Positions 44,245 through 55,954 of a stretch of DNA of 64,000 bases are shown here, piece after piece (positions within the stretch are counted from its first letter, which is position 1; every line of letters starts with the position of its first letter). Origin of the DNA: Ypsolopha sequella. Lineage: Eukaryota > Arthropoda > Insecta > Lepidoptera > Ypsolophidae. Below the pieces are notes generated by a model. It did no database searches and was not told where the DNA came from. It worked only from the letters and a program-made list of their open reading frames with translations. The position numbers and the translations under genes were made by a program. The stretch spans positions 26,477,221 through 26,541,220 of the forward strand of contig OW203986.1 in the NCBI GenBank assembly GCA_934047225.1, given 5' to 3'.

Positions 44245-45811
44245 GTAAGAAAGGAACTATATTTTTTTTAGGTATGTAAGTAAAGATAGGTATTTTTTAT
44301 AGTTTTTTTTAAATTAAATTTCTATTCCATTCAAAATCCTTTATTGCACACAAGAATTAAACATCTTACAAGTATCAGTAATCTTACAGTTTAAGAAAAA
44401 GGTGAGTTTATCTCTGAAAGAGATTACTATCAGCAAACCCTTGGTGATAGAATCGATTAAACAAAAGTGAGTATTTCATAAGTGCACACAAAGACAAAAA
44501 CTGTTTAATGACTCATGAGTTTTTAATAGTTGAGTTTTCAAATAAAATAAATAAATACTTGTTGCATATTATGTTGACCAGGGCATAGATAAATAAAGGA
44601 AGGATAGATTGCTATCTCCTTGTACTGTTCGCAATACTAAAAAAAACGTTGCTAGATGGCGTTACTTGTCTCGCTGGAAATAAAATTTGTCTGAAATCGA
44701 CGAAATATAGCATTTTACTGTTCTGGTTCATCATATTTATTTATTTTATGAATAAAAACACAAAATTTTCATAACATTGCATCAGAAAATAGTGAATTCT
44801 CAATCAGGTGTTTTTAACATTTTTTTCATTAAACTTTCGGTGGTAAGCTGGCAATCTAACTAAGCGTGCCGATGGTTATTCTGGATTCCGGTAGATGGCG
44901 CACAACGATCAATTAAACAAATTTTTTGTTTTTGTAGGCGCAGTATAGTTGCTACACACATACACATCGAATTTCGTTTTATCAACTGTTCGATAGATGG
45001 CACTAGGTATGTCACAATTTATCTAGTATAGTAGCGACATCAAAAATAATAAGTCGAACTACTAGGTACCGGCGAAAATAATAAGTTTTACGCGGGCTTT
45101 GTTCTAATGTATGGAGTGAGCAATCTATCCTTCCTTTATTTATCTATGACCAGGGTCACTGCAATGATAATAAAGAAAACTGTATCCAAATCCGTTGAGT
45201 GGTTCTCGAGTTAAAACATACATTAAACATTAGTTTTGGTCTCAGTTCAGTACTAATATAACCCATTTCATTTAAAATATCGCAAAACTGTTCAATGTAT
45301 AGACAGACGTGACTATTTATTACTTTATGTGGTTTTTATGCTAGTGAATGTAATTTTTTATTTAATATGTACAGTACATACATTCCTTTGATAAGAGCAA
45401 TGTTGCCACTATAGGTAAATGCTAATCCAGTCTGATAATGATAGAAATAGATTGATATATATTGACACTTGGTGATTATTCTATTGCAAGAAGATAAACT
45501 TAACATACAGTATAGAAACACAGAAGTAAAGTAAATCTCATGGGGATGAGTCCTGTTCTGAATCTCATTTAGAATGCGAACAAATCATCCAATTGGCCTC
45601 TTCTTTTTTCGCCAATATTGACGATTCGGATTCGAAAATCGTTTAGATCGAATCGATTTTAAAAAGTGATTTCTTTCATTGAACCTTCAGTGACACCATC
45701 ACACATTACATACATAAATTGATCTATTTATTCCAAAAAGCAGACAAAAATAGTAATATTGAAGTTTGAAAAGCAACCAAATTGTGACAAGATATCTTTC
45801 CCATCTTTCAG
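44245..45811. other. COG3: COG3 intron 3
   Basis: It contains a LINE 3'-tail-like segment near 44325-44460 and a complete inverted-repeat element (44584-45147). No exon is seen. Confidence 0.7.
44584..45147. mobile_element. Non-autonomous DNA transposon with perfect 8-bp duplication
   Basis: GACCAGGG flanks both sides (44576-44583 and 45148-45155). The ends CATAGATAAATAAAGGAAGG and, inverted, ATAGATAAATAAAGGAAGG... match for about 30 bases, through ATAGATTGC. An 8-bp duplication is made by hAT and P-type transposases; CAT-initial ends and the GC-rich target resemble P elements but do not prove it. The 564-bp body is non-coding. Confidence 0.85.
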
Positions 45812-45960
45812 GAGATGAGATAAAGCAGCGGCTGCACCACTTCACCCAAGTGGAGCATCTCTCACAAAGACTGAATAGTTCCACCATGTCTGTGAACAGC
45901 GAGGCGTTCTTCCATGTGCTGGCCAAGATAGATGAATGCTTAGAGTATATGAAAACGCAT
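45812..45960 (+). CDS. COG3: COG3 exon 4
   Basis: CTTTCAG|GA opens in phase 1 and CGCAT|GTAAGT closes in phase 0 (149 nt). It encodes (G)[40 protein letters not shown] and ECLEYMKTH. The S-x-x-x-SVNS-x-x-F-x-x-x-LA-K-x-D-x-C block is diagnostic for COG3 orthologues. Confidence 0.96.
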
Positions 45961-46092
45961 GTAAGTGATTCTAGACTGGCTCTCAAATTGGCCAAAATAT
46001 ATGATATATTGTAGACATCTACTTATGTCGTCGGCACATCGTAGAATTGGACTTATCATGATCTGCCTTGGCATATCGTATTTCTGTTAAGG

Positions 46093-46704
46093 CAGTGGCG
46101 TAGCTATCATAGGGCAAGGTAGTGCAGTGCACCAGGGCCCCAAAGCTGAGGGGGCCCTCTTTATTTAGAGGATTTTTAGAAGGAACCTGAGAGACGTTTA
46201 AACATTTTTCAGTTTATTGTTCTGTCAGGAACAGAACAGCCGTTATAAAAAATCAGTTGTGCTAGACCGACTGCCAGACTCAATCTGACAACGCAACCGT
46301 CAAGAAAAACAAGGCGTAAAAATTACGGGTTCAGTTTTCTATTGCAAAACCTGAACTGAAGTGCCAAGTTTTAGTAACAAAGGTATTTTCTTTCATCGTT
46401 AACTATTTCAATAAATTTACTGTTGTTTATTAGCCAGACGTCTGTATATAATAAATATTTTTATTTTCTTTTACTAAACACGTAGATAGTGATGTTATAC
46501 CTCATTCATTTTATTATACAGGTGACTTATGGACTATTATCCTACTAGGCATGAGTGTATGTCACATCGTATGCCGATCTATTAGTTAAAGGGCTACATT
46601 ATTAGACCGGCTAATATAAGTTTAAGTCACGTGGAAAGAGAGGGGGGGGGGGGCGATTTTTTTCTTTATGCACCGGGGCCCTTGTTTGCCTAGCTACGCC
46701 ACTC
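46093..46704. mobile_element. hAT-like non-autonomous element
   Basis: The left end CAGTGGCGTAGCTA and right end TAGCTACGCCACT are inverted repeats, followed inward by GCACCAGGGCCCC / GGGGCCC...GGTGC. CAGTGGCGTAGC termini are typical of a widespread hAT group. TAAGG occurs on both flanks, suggesting a partly decayed duplication. The body is 612 bp, non-coding, with a poly-G run near 46643. Confidence 0.75.
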
Positions 46705-47604
46705 TAAGGTTAGGAGGGTCGCCTCGCTCCGCTCCGCTTCGGTCGGTTCCCCAAATTTATTTACATGTAAACCTAACACGCTCCGCTCGTCATCGTAACT
46801 ATTTTTGGCTTTTAGTGAAATGTTTTCGATTTTATACTTTACGATCTGCGCATGACATATGTATTAATAATTTGCAATATATTCCTCTAAAAAGTCTTGT
46901 CACACTGTTCAAAACTACTCAAGTACCAACCGCACTCCCGCATAAAATAGGCATATGCAAGCAGTACAAGTATACTTGTAAATATAAAGCAATCTTAAAT
47001 AAAAAGTAATAAAACTTATCGACACGTGTTTCGCCTCTAAAGGAGGCATCCTCGGGATGTGTTGCTCGCTCGGCCGCTCCACATAAACTAGTTGATATAT
47101 GTAGAGTGTTTAGCGGAATATTGCAAACTAGCTTCTGCTCGCGGCTTCGCCCGCGTGGCCTTCAGGAAACAAATGACATATCACTCTCTCTCAATTAAAA
47201 ATACAAACTGATAATATCCCAGGCTAGATACTCTCGGCTTCCGCGCCGCTGCGTAGAACTTTATAAACTAAAGTCGCACAATTATTCACTGAACGAACAG
47301 ATTCAAATGTTAGTGTGTGACCTCAGGCGCATTTCTTTAACGCTGCCCCGTTTTCGGCTTGGTCGTTATTTTATTAGGGTCACCACGGTTAAAATAAAAA
47401 AATCGCATCCAAATCCGTTTAGTGGTTTCGGAGATGTGCGTGAACAAACAGACAGAAAAGAATTCTAAAAACCGCTGATTATTGTTCTATTACTCTTTTT
47501 CAGTCACCCCTTTTCTATTTTTATTACTTTTCTTCAATGTACAGACACACCGGGTTCTACACTATTATATGTATTGATTTTATAAGCGTATACGTGCGAA
47601 GTGT

Positions 47605-47830
47605 GATGATTGATGAACAACTTGGAGACATCCAATTTGGTTTCCGATCCGGAGAAATGTAGAAAAATGCAACAGGATATCTGTGATTTATTGATTACGA
47701 AAAAGCGTTTGATTGAGTGCAATATGTAAAATTAATCACGCTTTTGGAAGATGTTGGACAGCAAAGATATAGGTATCATTAAGAACTTGTACCGGAACCA
47801 GAAGACAATTGTCCGAATTACATGATATCA
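47605..47830 (+). pseudogene. Non-LTR reverse-transcriptase core fragment
   Basis: The + frames give DEQLGDIQFGFRSGE (the Q-x-GFR-x-G motif), then FIDYEKAFD-stop-VQ..KLI.LLEDVG (the catalytic-domain A motif with Y-x-KAFD), then DIGIIKNLYRNQKTIVRI. The order matches LINE reverse transcriptases. Stops and at least two frameshifts separate the pieces. Confidence 0.8.
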
Positions 47831-47857
47831 TGCATTCTATCACCTGTATGTTTAATA

Positions 47858-48222
47858 TACAGGTTGGAAAAAATTCAAGGGCCCTCGTTGGGAACTACCT
47901 TAAATTCATTAGTTAGCTTGTTTTTCTGAAAGGAAACATTCCTTTATTTTTTAAAAGAAACAAAACTGCATTCAAAGATCTTCTAAAATTCGCTTGTCTC
48001 ACCCGCGAATCGAACCAATTCGTATAATAAAATAGCGAGGGTTTATTTTTTGAATTTTTAGTTGCTGCGATTCCCGGGTGAGACAAGCAAATTTCAGAAT
48101 ATCTTTGAATGCAGTTTTGTTTCTTTTAAAAAATAAAGGAATGTTTCCTTTCAGCAAAATGAGCTAACTAAAGTATTTAGGGTAGTTCCCCTCCAGGGCC
48201 CTTGAATTTTTTCCACTCTGTA
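47858..48222. mobile_element. Long-armed hairpin element
   Basis: Arms of about 150 bases are nearly perfect inverted repeats. The left starts TACAGGTTGGAAAAAATTCA and the right ends TGAATTTTTTCCACTCTGTA. Both arms contain GGAAACATTCCTTTATTTTT and CTTGTCTCACCCG. The loop is only about 60 bases. TA flanks suggest Tc1/mariner-type mobilisation. Confidence 0.85.
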
Positions 48223-48867
48223 TATATTGAGAGGAGGACGCCATGAAAACCGGGCAGCAATCAGCGACACGCAAAAGGAAAAACAGGCAACCATGAAAAA
48301 GAAAAAGAGAAAGCAAGCATAAATATTTTACTGCAATATGGCGATAGATTCAATCGATCATGTTGAGAAGTACTTAAACATTTACCGTGCTCGAGCCGAG
48401 GACGGTCCCCATGACCGCAGCAACTCAGTTGTGCGCGTGACCAAATGTAATATTTGATTTCGCTCTTACGAGCACGCTCGATGAAGCTTGCGAAGGCAAT
48501 ACAATTGCACCAATTGCGTCGCGCGCACAAAATTGAAAACGTGTGTCAAGAGTAGTTATGTGCTTCCGGCAATATTGCCATTGCCGGGAATGTGCTAACT
48601 ATGACACTTTTGGTAAAAAAAACGGGATAATATTAAGGGATTTGTTGTTAAGATATGTATGGTTAAAATTTCCCGGTTTTTGGTTCTAATTTGGCATAAT
48701 TCTAAATATTGTCAATGGACTCAGCGTAAAATGTTATAAAAAAAAACCATAGACACCTCATAGTGTTGTGTTTGCCTTTGTATGGAGGTTTTCCCGTGAT
48801 GACTTTCCTTAATAAACAAACAACAACAGCACCTCTTTGAAGATATTGCATGCTTATATTTTTCCAG

Positions 48868-49127
48868 AGCAACTATAAGGAATCCCACACTTACCTCGTA
48901 AAGTACCGGCACCTGCAAAGCCGCGCGATCTCGCTCATCCGCTCCTACGTCACTCACATCCTGAACCACGCCACGGAGCAAGTGCTGTCTCCCAAAGACG
49001 ATGATTCCACTGACCAGGAGACCATGGACACGGCCTACGCGGTATACTTCGGGAAGTTCCAAGCGGCAGCGCCGAAGTTGCAGATGGTTATCAAGGAAAT
49101 TGAGCAGAGGGCCGAACATAGCGAAGA
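48868..49127 (+). CDS. COG3: COG3 exon 5
   Basis: TTTTCCAG| opens in phase 0 and AGCGAAGA|GTAAGT closes in phase 2 (260 nt). It encodes SNYKESHTYLVKYRHLQSRA and ISLIRSYVTHILNHATEQVL. An acidic loop follows (SPKDDDSTDQETM), then AYAVYFGKFQAAAPKLQMVI and KEIEQRAEHSE. These correspond to the helices of the Sec34 domain after the SVNS motif (family pattern Y-x-x-x-K-F/Y-x-x-x-x-x-R-A-x-x-L). The exon is GC-rich compared with its introns. Confidence 0.96.
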
Positions 49128-49506
49128 GTAAGTTCTTTTAGCTTTAGCTTTGGTAAAGAAACCAAAATACTTGGTTTCGTTCCTTTGTTCGCTTTTGTTC
49201 AGGATAACACGTAAGTCTGGCAACTGTACGTCGTAAAAATAGGCTGCATTTGACAAGGCATGTGATTTCATCAATCACTATGAGCCCGTGTACTATATTA
49301 AGATTTTGATGAAAATTAATTGCGTTTAAAAAGCTAAAAACAGTAGTAAAATTATTTTTTCGACATCTCAAAAACAAGACACGCTTCCAATAAAATAAAT
49401 AAATGATGTACATCAAAAACTGCTTCAGTTTTCGAGTTATATTATATCGTGAACGGCATGTAAGCGGACGAACAGACAGAGAAATTACTTTTGAAGAGTT
49501 TTTATT

Positions 49507-50222
49507 AGGGTTCCGTAGTCAACAAAAAGGAACCCTTATAGTTTCACCATGTCCGTCTGTCTGTCTGTCTGTCCGCGGCTTAGCTTAGAGACTATTAGTA
49601 ATAGAAAACTGTAATTTGGCTTGGGTATACATATTTATTACGCCGATAAAGGTGTACAGCTAAATTTTGAAAAAGATTTTTTTTAGGGTACCTCTACACG
49701 TAAAGTGGGGATGATTTTTTTTTTCTTGTCTATCCCCTAGTGTGGGGTGTCGTTGGATAGGTAATTTAAAAATATTGGGGGTGTGAGAAGACCATTTTTC
49801 GATCCAGGGTTCCGTTTGCAAAATATTAAGCTTAAGTGTTAATTTTTGTTAGAGTCAAGTGTCCCCCCCCCCCCTGCCAGCGAAACGGTTGTATTTGGAG
49901 GCGTGAAAAAAATCACGGCAGTAGTATACATAACGAAATTAAAAGGAAAACTATCACAGCTAAGTAGGCTTTACAAGTTAACGAGTACAGATCGCGCCAA
50001 ACTTTTAGTCCCGTCTAAACACGGGGTGATTGGCATCAGCAGTAACAAAATGTATGGGCTGTTCTTGGGAAGAGCAACTTTCGAGCGTACTAGAAGTTTG
50101 GCACGATCTGTAATAGTCGGCAAACTTATAAAATGTACTTGGAGAAGAAGTCCGCATATTGTGCAGGGCAACTACGGAACTCTACACTGCGCGTGGCCCG
50201 ACACGCACTTGGCCGGTTTTAT
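49507..50222 (+). repeat. Composite lepidopteran repeat with nested MITE, copy 2
   Basis: It starts AGGGTTCCGTAGTCAACAAA and ends CACGCACTTGGCCGGTTTT. It matches the reverse complement of 19306-20034, including the nested element with ends ACAGATCGCGCCAAACTT/GTTTGGCACGATCTGT (49988-50112). The shared open frame starts at TTG, not ATG. Confidence 0.8.
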
Positions 50223-51063
50223 TTAGAACAGAGCCCTCACAACTATTCGACTTTAGCTGAATGTGTGGCCAACCTAAAGATCATTTGCTACAATTCTTAC
50301 GTTTTTTCCATATTCATTAATGAGAATTCCAGACGATTATTTATTTAAAAAAAAAGCAGCAGGTTGTATCGGATATACAACCGTATATTATTTAAGCACA
50401 TATTTCTTGCCATGTGGTACCTTTGGCCATCATGTTCAGCTTTGGGAAAGCATTGTTGTTTTCTTGATATTTTCCGTTTTGGACCAGTAACTTTTGCAAA
50501 AAAGCTTATTTTTCATCTAGGTCCGCACCATATACGATGATACGACACACTCCTCATTTCAGATCTTGCTTGCTTGAAACAATATTAAATGTATTATTTT
50601 TAGTAATTATTGTTCGACACTGCATGTGTTGCCATAATATGTCAATCACAGAGAAAAGCATAAAGAATAATGTAAACTTCCTGATAGCAGCGTGCGCATT
50701 AAGGTTAAACGGTAGTGCCAATTTCCATACAAAATTAATTAACCAAGATCAGCTGAAGTACAAATTTTAGCTTGTATTTATCACTGTATTTTATTACATT
50801 TTAATACAAGAATGTCGCGAATTTAAATAAAAGTTATATTTTACAACAATAATTGGGTTATTTTAGCTTTTAAAGTTCAGTTAAATGTCCATCATTTTAC
50901 GTGTGTAGTTGTGGATGTCATACTATAAAACTGTTAAATGTGTGTGAATATGCTTTACGTGTGTGCGGTTTAACTACATGGCGGTTTCGCATGATTAGAT
51001 TGCGTACTAAATTGTACTTAAATTTCACGCCAATAAAAAATACTTCAATAGCATAAGTGATAT

Positions 51064-51112
51064 ACTGTCTGACTACAAATCATAAGGTTCAGAGTTCGAT
51101 TCCTGTCACATG
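51064..51112 (+). repeat. tRNA-like 3' half (SINE or tRNA fragment)
   Basis: CTGACTACAAATCATAAGGT then AGAGTTCGATTCCTGTC resembles an anticodon arm followed by a T arm with a B-box-like GTTCGATTCC. No acceptor stem or A box is seen, so it is not a functional tRNA. Confidence 0.35.
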
Positions 51113-51335
51113 TATTTATTTTGTTTTTGTTTTGTCTATTATTATTGATTCCAGAATTGTAAATATAAATAAAAATTATTTATTGGATTTATTCCTTCAC
51201 TTGTGCCAAAATAAATTCCTTCGTGCCCAGGCGCTGTTCGTGCCTAATTAAAAACCGACAGATGAACAACAAAGTGATTTTACATATAAGGGTTCAGTTT
51301 TTCGTGATGAAATAATGAACCTTAAAAAAACGGTC

Positions 51336-51600
51336 ATGTGCAGGTCAGAATCGTGTACCTAGGGTTCCGTATTGAAAATAGTAGGTAGGTAGTTAAAGTT
51401 TTGCTAGTAACTGATTATGAAGACAAAAAAAATAATTGATTGCAAGTACATACCTACCAATTATATTTACAAAAGAAAAAAAACCGCGGCTAAGTTTTTA
51501 AATAATAATAAAAAATATAGGTAATAAAAGAAAAAATGTTTTTTGTGAATTTCTTTACCGCTACATTTTTCCTGCAATCTTTGCAAAATAATCTATTATT
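51336..51600 (+). repeat. Lepidopteran repeat end, 'CCTAGGGTTCCGTA' family
   Basis: GTGCAGGTCAGAATCGTGTA then CCTAGGGTTCCGTATTG parallels 1897 and 61152. The right limit is not clear. Confidence 0.55.
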
Positions 51601-52664
51601 GTGATTTATATTTTATTTTATCACTAGCCTTTTGCCCGTAGCTCCGCCCACGTTTATTCAACTCTTCCCCATTTTCGGCTTTGGCTTTATTTTATGAATA
51701 AATAAAATAAAATAAAAAAAACACAAAAAGTGACGTTGTCCTCGGAGATTAGAACTTCCGGCTTCTTGCGTCCTAAACGAACGCTTTTCGTTCCTAGCTG
51801 AAAATAACGTTCACTAGATACCTATTCTCTCATCAGGATAAATACTTACTTATCACGCTTTATTTCGCATTTATATCCTAGGTACCTATATCGTAACAGG
51901 GAGAAGGGTATTCGCAGATAAACAGGGCGGCAAATCGGTATCCACACGGGTGTTCAAATAGGTAGCGGTGAGCCTGGTTACATGCAGCAGGGACAATCGT
52001 CTTTCATTCAAGCCGCCATTATTGAGCAATGTCGGCAAATATCAAAGGGACGGCACGCGCGGTCGGCGACGACTCTGTGTTGCCATAAACATAGATTTAT
52101 ATGTACTTGTAGGGATTTAGGAACATTTACAGAAAACAGATTGGACCAGTTATGTACGGAGAAACGAGTTTGTACGGAGGATTTTTTATTTAGCGCTAAA
52201 AGTTTTGGAAGAGATTCGGACGCTTCATAGAGGTAGGGACTTTAATTATCCTTTTTGTACCTAAATGTAGAATTTTCAACATTATTTTCAGTTTTTTTGT
52301 TAAAAATAATCGCTAATCTTGATAGATTTCATAGTTATTTACTCGTATAAATATTGTTTCTATGGTACAGAATTTTTAGGTCAGTCAGATTAATAAGTTT
52401 TTCGATTAATAAGTTTGTTTTTTACCAATAAATGAGTATGAGTATGGCAACACTAACTTCGTACACTTTCGCTACGTTTGTTCGTTTTTGTTTCCGATTC
52501 AAAGGTTTTAGGTACCACATTTTGGCTAGTAAGTAAGTAGGTAGGTAGTTAGTTACTATCTTTCAGCACGGGACGAATTTTTCGAAATTCGTCATACTGA
52601 TTACTTACTTACCAAGCCTCGAGTATTAATTTATATATTATTTTATATTATAAATAAAGTAACT

Positions 52665-52990
52665 ATGATTTATATGACCAAATTCATATTGGAGACCAGT
52701 GATGTAAAGTACCTATCATAAATATTTTTTTTATTCATATCGCTGTTGGAGACACGATAAGTCGTCAAGATCAAGGTTCAATGACCCGTTTTACGAAATA
52801 CGAAAAATATTTTTTGTTTTCCTATACAAATTCATGGTCTACCCCGAGTCCCGAGTCCCCGACTCAGTATAGAAAGCCTAAATTGTATTTTCTGTATTTC
52901 ACAGAAAGTAGGGTAAGTAATCGAACCTTGTTACTGATCTGATCACTTATAAAGTCTCCAGTATGCATTTGGTCATATAAAACAAAGTCA
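52665..52990. mobile_element. Inverted-repeat MITE
   Basis: TTATATGACCAAATTCATAT (then TGGAGAC) at the left is the inverse of GTCTCCAGTATGCATTTGGT CATATAA at the right. A related fragment (TCTCCAGTATGAATTTGGCT) lies at 53759. Confidence 0.65.
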
Positions 52991-53229
52991 CCTATTCACC
53001 TTATTATACAGGCAAATTCATAATGAAGACCCGGTAACTTCAGCGATTTATCATGCGATTTATACAACAACAACATATCGTCACGACATGAATCCCCGAG
53101 GGGGTGTCAGAGGTGTTCCCGAGTATGAACTATGAATTGCAAATCACAGAACACACTCGGTATACCCGCATTTCATCGAACATTATTTTATACTTTTAAG
53201 TATATAGATAGACACATAAACTCCAAAAC

Positions 53230-53548
53230 AATTAGATGAACTGGCCAACCAATAATCACCTCTGTAACAAGGCAATAAAGTCTATTCGTCTCATTAGCTT
53301 GGGCAGTTTAAAGATATTGCCGTATTTCGGGGACAAAAACACATGTTTGAGGGCATGCCGGTTTACCTCACAGTGTTTTCCTTCACCGTTCAGCAAGTGG
53401 TAAGTAAGAACAAATACTATGCACATACATATATGTCGCCCGACCAGGGATTGAATCTACTAACGTCTAAACTAATTAGACGAATGGCGAAGACTTTATT
53501 ACCTTTTGACAGAGGCGATTATTAGTTGGCCCATTTGTCTAATTGTCT
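53230..53548. mobile_element. Inverted-repeat MITE with 70-bp arms
   Basis: AATTAGATGAACTGGCCAAC and ATAATCACCTCTGTAACAAG at the left fold on GACAGAGGCGATTATTAGTT and GGCCCATTTGTCTAATTG at the right. It is distantly like the 3' half of family X (TTGGCTC.TT.GTC / AGAGGCGATTAT). Confidence 0.7.
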
Positions 53549-54326
53549 TGGACGGATTATTGATCTGAAGTAAGACTGAGAGGACAGCGTTCTTTCTGCC
53601 CCTAGATACCGCCACGAACTTTTTTTTTAAATTTCGCATATGTTATTGATCCGTAATACTGATTACTTACAATCCGGTCTATGTACTTTTACGCATTGTA
53701 TTATGAAAATTAGAGTGCATTATGTTATGTTTATGTTGTTCAAGAACAACCCCGAGAGTCTCCAGTATGAATTTGGCTACTCAAATATCAATCAGTCACC
53801 TTATTTAGCGAGATGGAGTCGTCCCAGTTACGACGAAGTTATGATAGGTTCTAACAGATGGCGCTAGTTTATTTAGCATTTTTTAAAAAATTGCAGCATT
53901 CGTTTGTAAAATTTATTAGAGCTTCATTAGAGCTTTTTTATTTTTGTATGATTTTATAATGGATAAAAATGTGATTATACTCTTGTTATGCTTATATCAT
54001 TGCATATATATCAACAGCATTATTTATGTAAAATAATTTGTTTATTACCTGTAAATATTATGAATAAAAAAAAAAAAGTTTGGTACATCATCTCTCTCAA
54101 TTCGCGGGTTTCTCAAATAATTCAATGTTTTTTCCAATCTAAAAGTAGTTTGCTTGAAAGGATGTAATTGTAAGTACACCTTACATGATTCTTCAGAAAG
54201 TCACATCATCGAATAATTTTCTTGAATTTGATGGAAAATAATCATTTTGATGGATCAAATAAAAAAACAAGTAGGTAATTTTGAAATATTTCACAAAAAT
54301 GGAAAAAGAAAACATTTGTAGTGATG

Positions 54327-54395
54327 TGGGATCGATCCTTGCTCGAGCAGATCGAAATTCCACAGGTGTAACCATTAGACCAATCAATCTCTACA
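54327..54395 (-). repeat. tRNA-like sequence (SINE head or pseudo-tRNA)
   Basis: Read on the minus strand, TTGGTCTAATGGTTACAC resembles a pol III A box (T-G-G-T-C-T-A-x-T-G-G-T-T-A) and GGATCGATCCC resembles a B box, about 40 bases apart, as in tRNA genes. The acceptor ends do not pair, so I call it tRNA-derived and not functional. Confidence 0.4.
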
Positions 54396-54707
54396 CGGCG
54401 CCTTGAAATTAAGAATTACTTTATATATAATTTCATTGTGTATGTGTGCGTGCATAGCTACGACAAAACAGCAAATTTTAAGATTGTTTGGGCCCGATGT
54501 AGAAACATACAACAGAAAATGACACAATTCTGCCTTTATAAAATAATTAACACATTAAAACTGTCGCATCATACAACGGAGCAAAATATTTTGTTTGTTT
54601 ACTATTTTTAAATACAAAAACCAAATTATAGTAATTATAGTACCGCAGCGCCATCTATTGACAGGAAACTTAGAATCAGGCACTAGTGTTTAACCTTGAG
54701 TCGTTTA

Positions 54708-54970
54708 ATTTTTTTTATTGTTGCGATCAAATAAACATTAATTAATCATGAATGATAACTAATAACAAATAATGAACGATTAAAAAACGTACTAATCTGT
54801 AATAAGAAATTAATCAATACTTCGTCAAAAATAAAAGGTTATCCTAAACTTTTTTCCGTGTCAAAATAATCTTATTGTTGACAATAAGTTGCTTGAGCAC
54901 TAAATACGAAAATGCTTCGATCTGCGGAATTCTTGCCTGAAGTCGATCACGGAAGTGACGTACAAATTTT
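54708..54970 (+). repeat. Interspersed repeat, copy 2 (first at 36905)
   Basis: It shares ATCAAATAAACATTAA, ACTAATAACAAATAATGAAC, CTGTAATAAGAAAT, ACTAAATACGAAAATG and GATCTGCGGAATTCTTG... with 36905-37190. It is followed at 55031 by the tail TATGTCCAGCAGTGGACGAA CCAGGCTGATGG, common on lepidopteran non-LTR elements. Confidence 0.75.
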
Positions 54971-55689
54971 GAATTTTGCCCCATGGCCCCATACGAGGCG
55001 CGAACAAAGAAGTATTCACTTCAATCTTAGGTACGCCTATGTCCAGCAGTGGACGAACCAGGCTGATGGATGGATGGTCACTGAAATTGTTCCTTGGTCT
55101 ACCTCTTACTCTTTTCCCTTCTATTTTCCTCCCGACTATGATTTTGTATTTATTATTAATTAATTTATTTATAATTATTGGTCTGCCAACAAAAATGACA
55201 CTTACAAAAGTTAATAGGTATATAAAGACAAACACACACATGTACGAGTGTATTCCCAATTAAAGGCAAACACAGCATGCCTGTGGGACACTTAATAGCG
55301 CTCTAAGCTACTTGTTAAAACACAAAAGACTAATATTCTAAATAATTTTAAATGAACTAAAAAAAGTAAAAGTAAAACTAAAACTGTATGAAACGTAAAA
55401 CTAAAAATTTAAAACTTAAAAAATCTATCGCAAAATATTCCAATTCTTTGCAATTATCTTACGCAACATATCATTATATTTTTTAAGAGATACTGCAAAA
55501 ATATCCACTTGACATTTTTTTACAAGATTGTTGTGATCCCTACATAAACGATTAAAAATGGCATTGTGGCCCAAATTTGTTTGAGACCTCTCCACTACAA
55601 AGGGTGAAAAGTTGAAATAGAAAATATCAAAAGATCATTCATGCCTAGATGGATATTCCTCTTGTCACACATACAAACTCTTATTACAG

Positions 55690-55908
55690 CTACGCGTCCT
55701 TCCTGTCGGACATCCAAAAGGAGTACGCATCCCATCGCAGCCGAGTCGCCGGCGCACCCACAGCTGCGGCGCTACAGGCGTCGGCTAAGAAACACGATAG
55801 AGACCATTGTACTCTACTGAGGACATCCTGCTCGTTACTGGCACACGCTTGTAGAGACGAGTGTGCTTTATACGGACACTTCTTCAGTGAACCATCTCCG
55901 GCTTTAGA
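55690..55908 (+). CDS. COG3: COG3 exon 6
   Basis: TTATTACAG|C opens in phase 2 and TTAGA|GTAAGT closes in phase 2 (219 nt). It encodes (D)YASFLSDIQKEYASHRSRV, an Ala-rich linker, then KKHDRDHCTLLRTSCSLLAH and ACRDECALYGHFFSEPSPAL. The D-H-C-x-L-x-R-x-x-C-x-x-x-x-H-x-C-x-D-E-x-x-L-Y-x-x-F-F motif is characteristic of COG3. Part of this exon is duplicated about 155 bases downstream. Confidence 0.96.
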
Positions 55909-55954
55909 GTAAGTTCAATAGTTCGGCATGTTCAAAGTAATCCTCAAATAGCAA

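Larger units (their letters stand above)
45961..48867. other. COG3: COG3 intron 4
   Basis: It holds a hAT-type element (46093-46704), a reverse-transcriptase fragment (47605-47830) and a long-armed hairpin element (47858-48222). No exon is seen. Confidence 0.7.
49128..55689. other. COG3: COG3 intron 5
   Basis: 6.5 kb with no exon seen. It contains the composite repeat (49507-50222), a tRNA-like 3' half (51064-51112), a repeat end (51336-51600), MITEs at 52665-52990 and 53230-53548, a tRNA-like sequence (54327-54395, minus), a repeat copy (54708-54970) and a LINE-type tail (55031-55078). Exons 5 and 6 join without missing conserved sequence. Confidence 0.7.

Noticed and set aside
49846..50226. 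Open frame shared by both composite repeats (also 19370-19666 minus)
   Set aside because: It begins at TTG, overlaps the nested MITE and the conserved repeat end, and no protein family is recognised. Sharing is explained by the repeat being recent.
51982..52230. 82-codon open frame with several Cys and His
   Set aside because: No splice sites in phase with COG3, no zinc-finger spacing, no recognised family.
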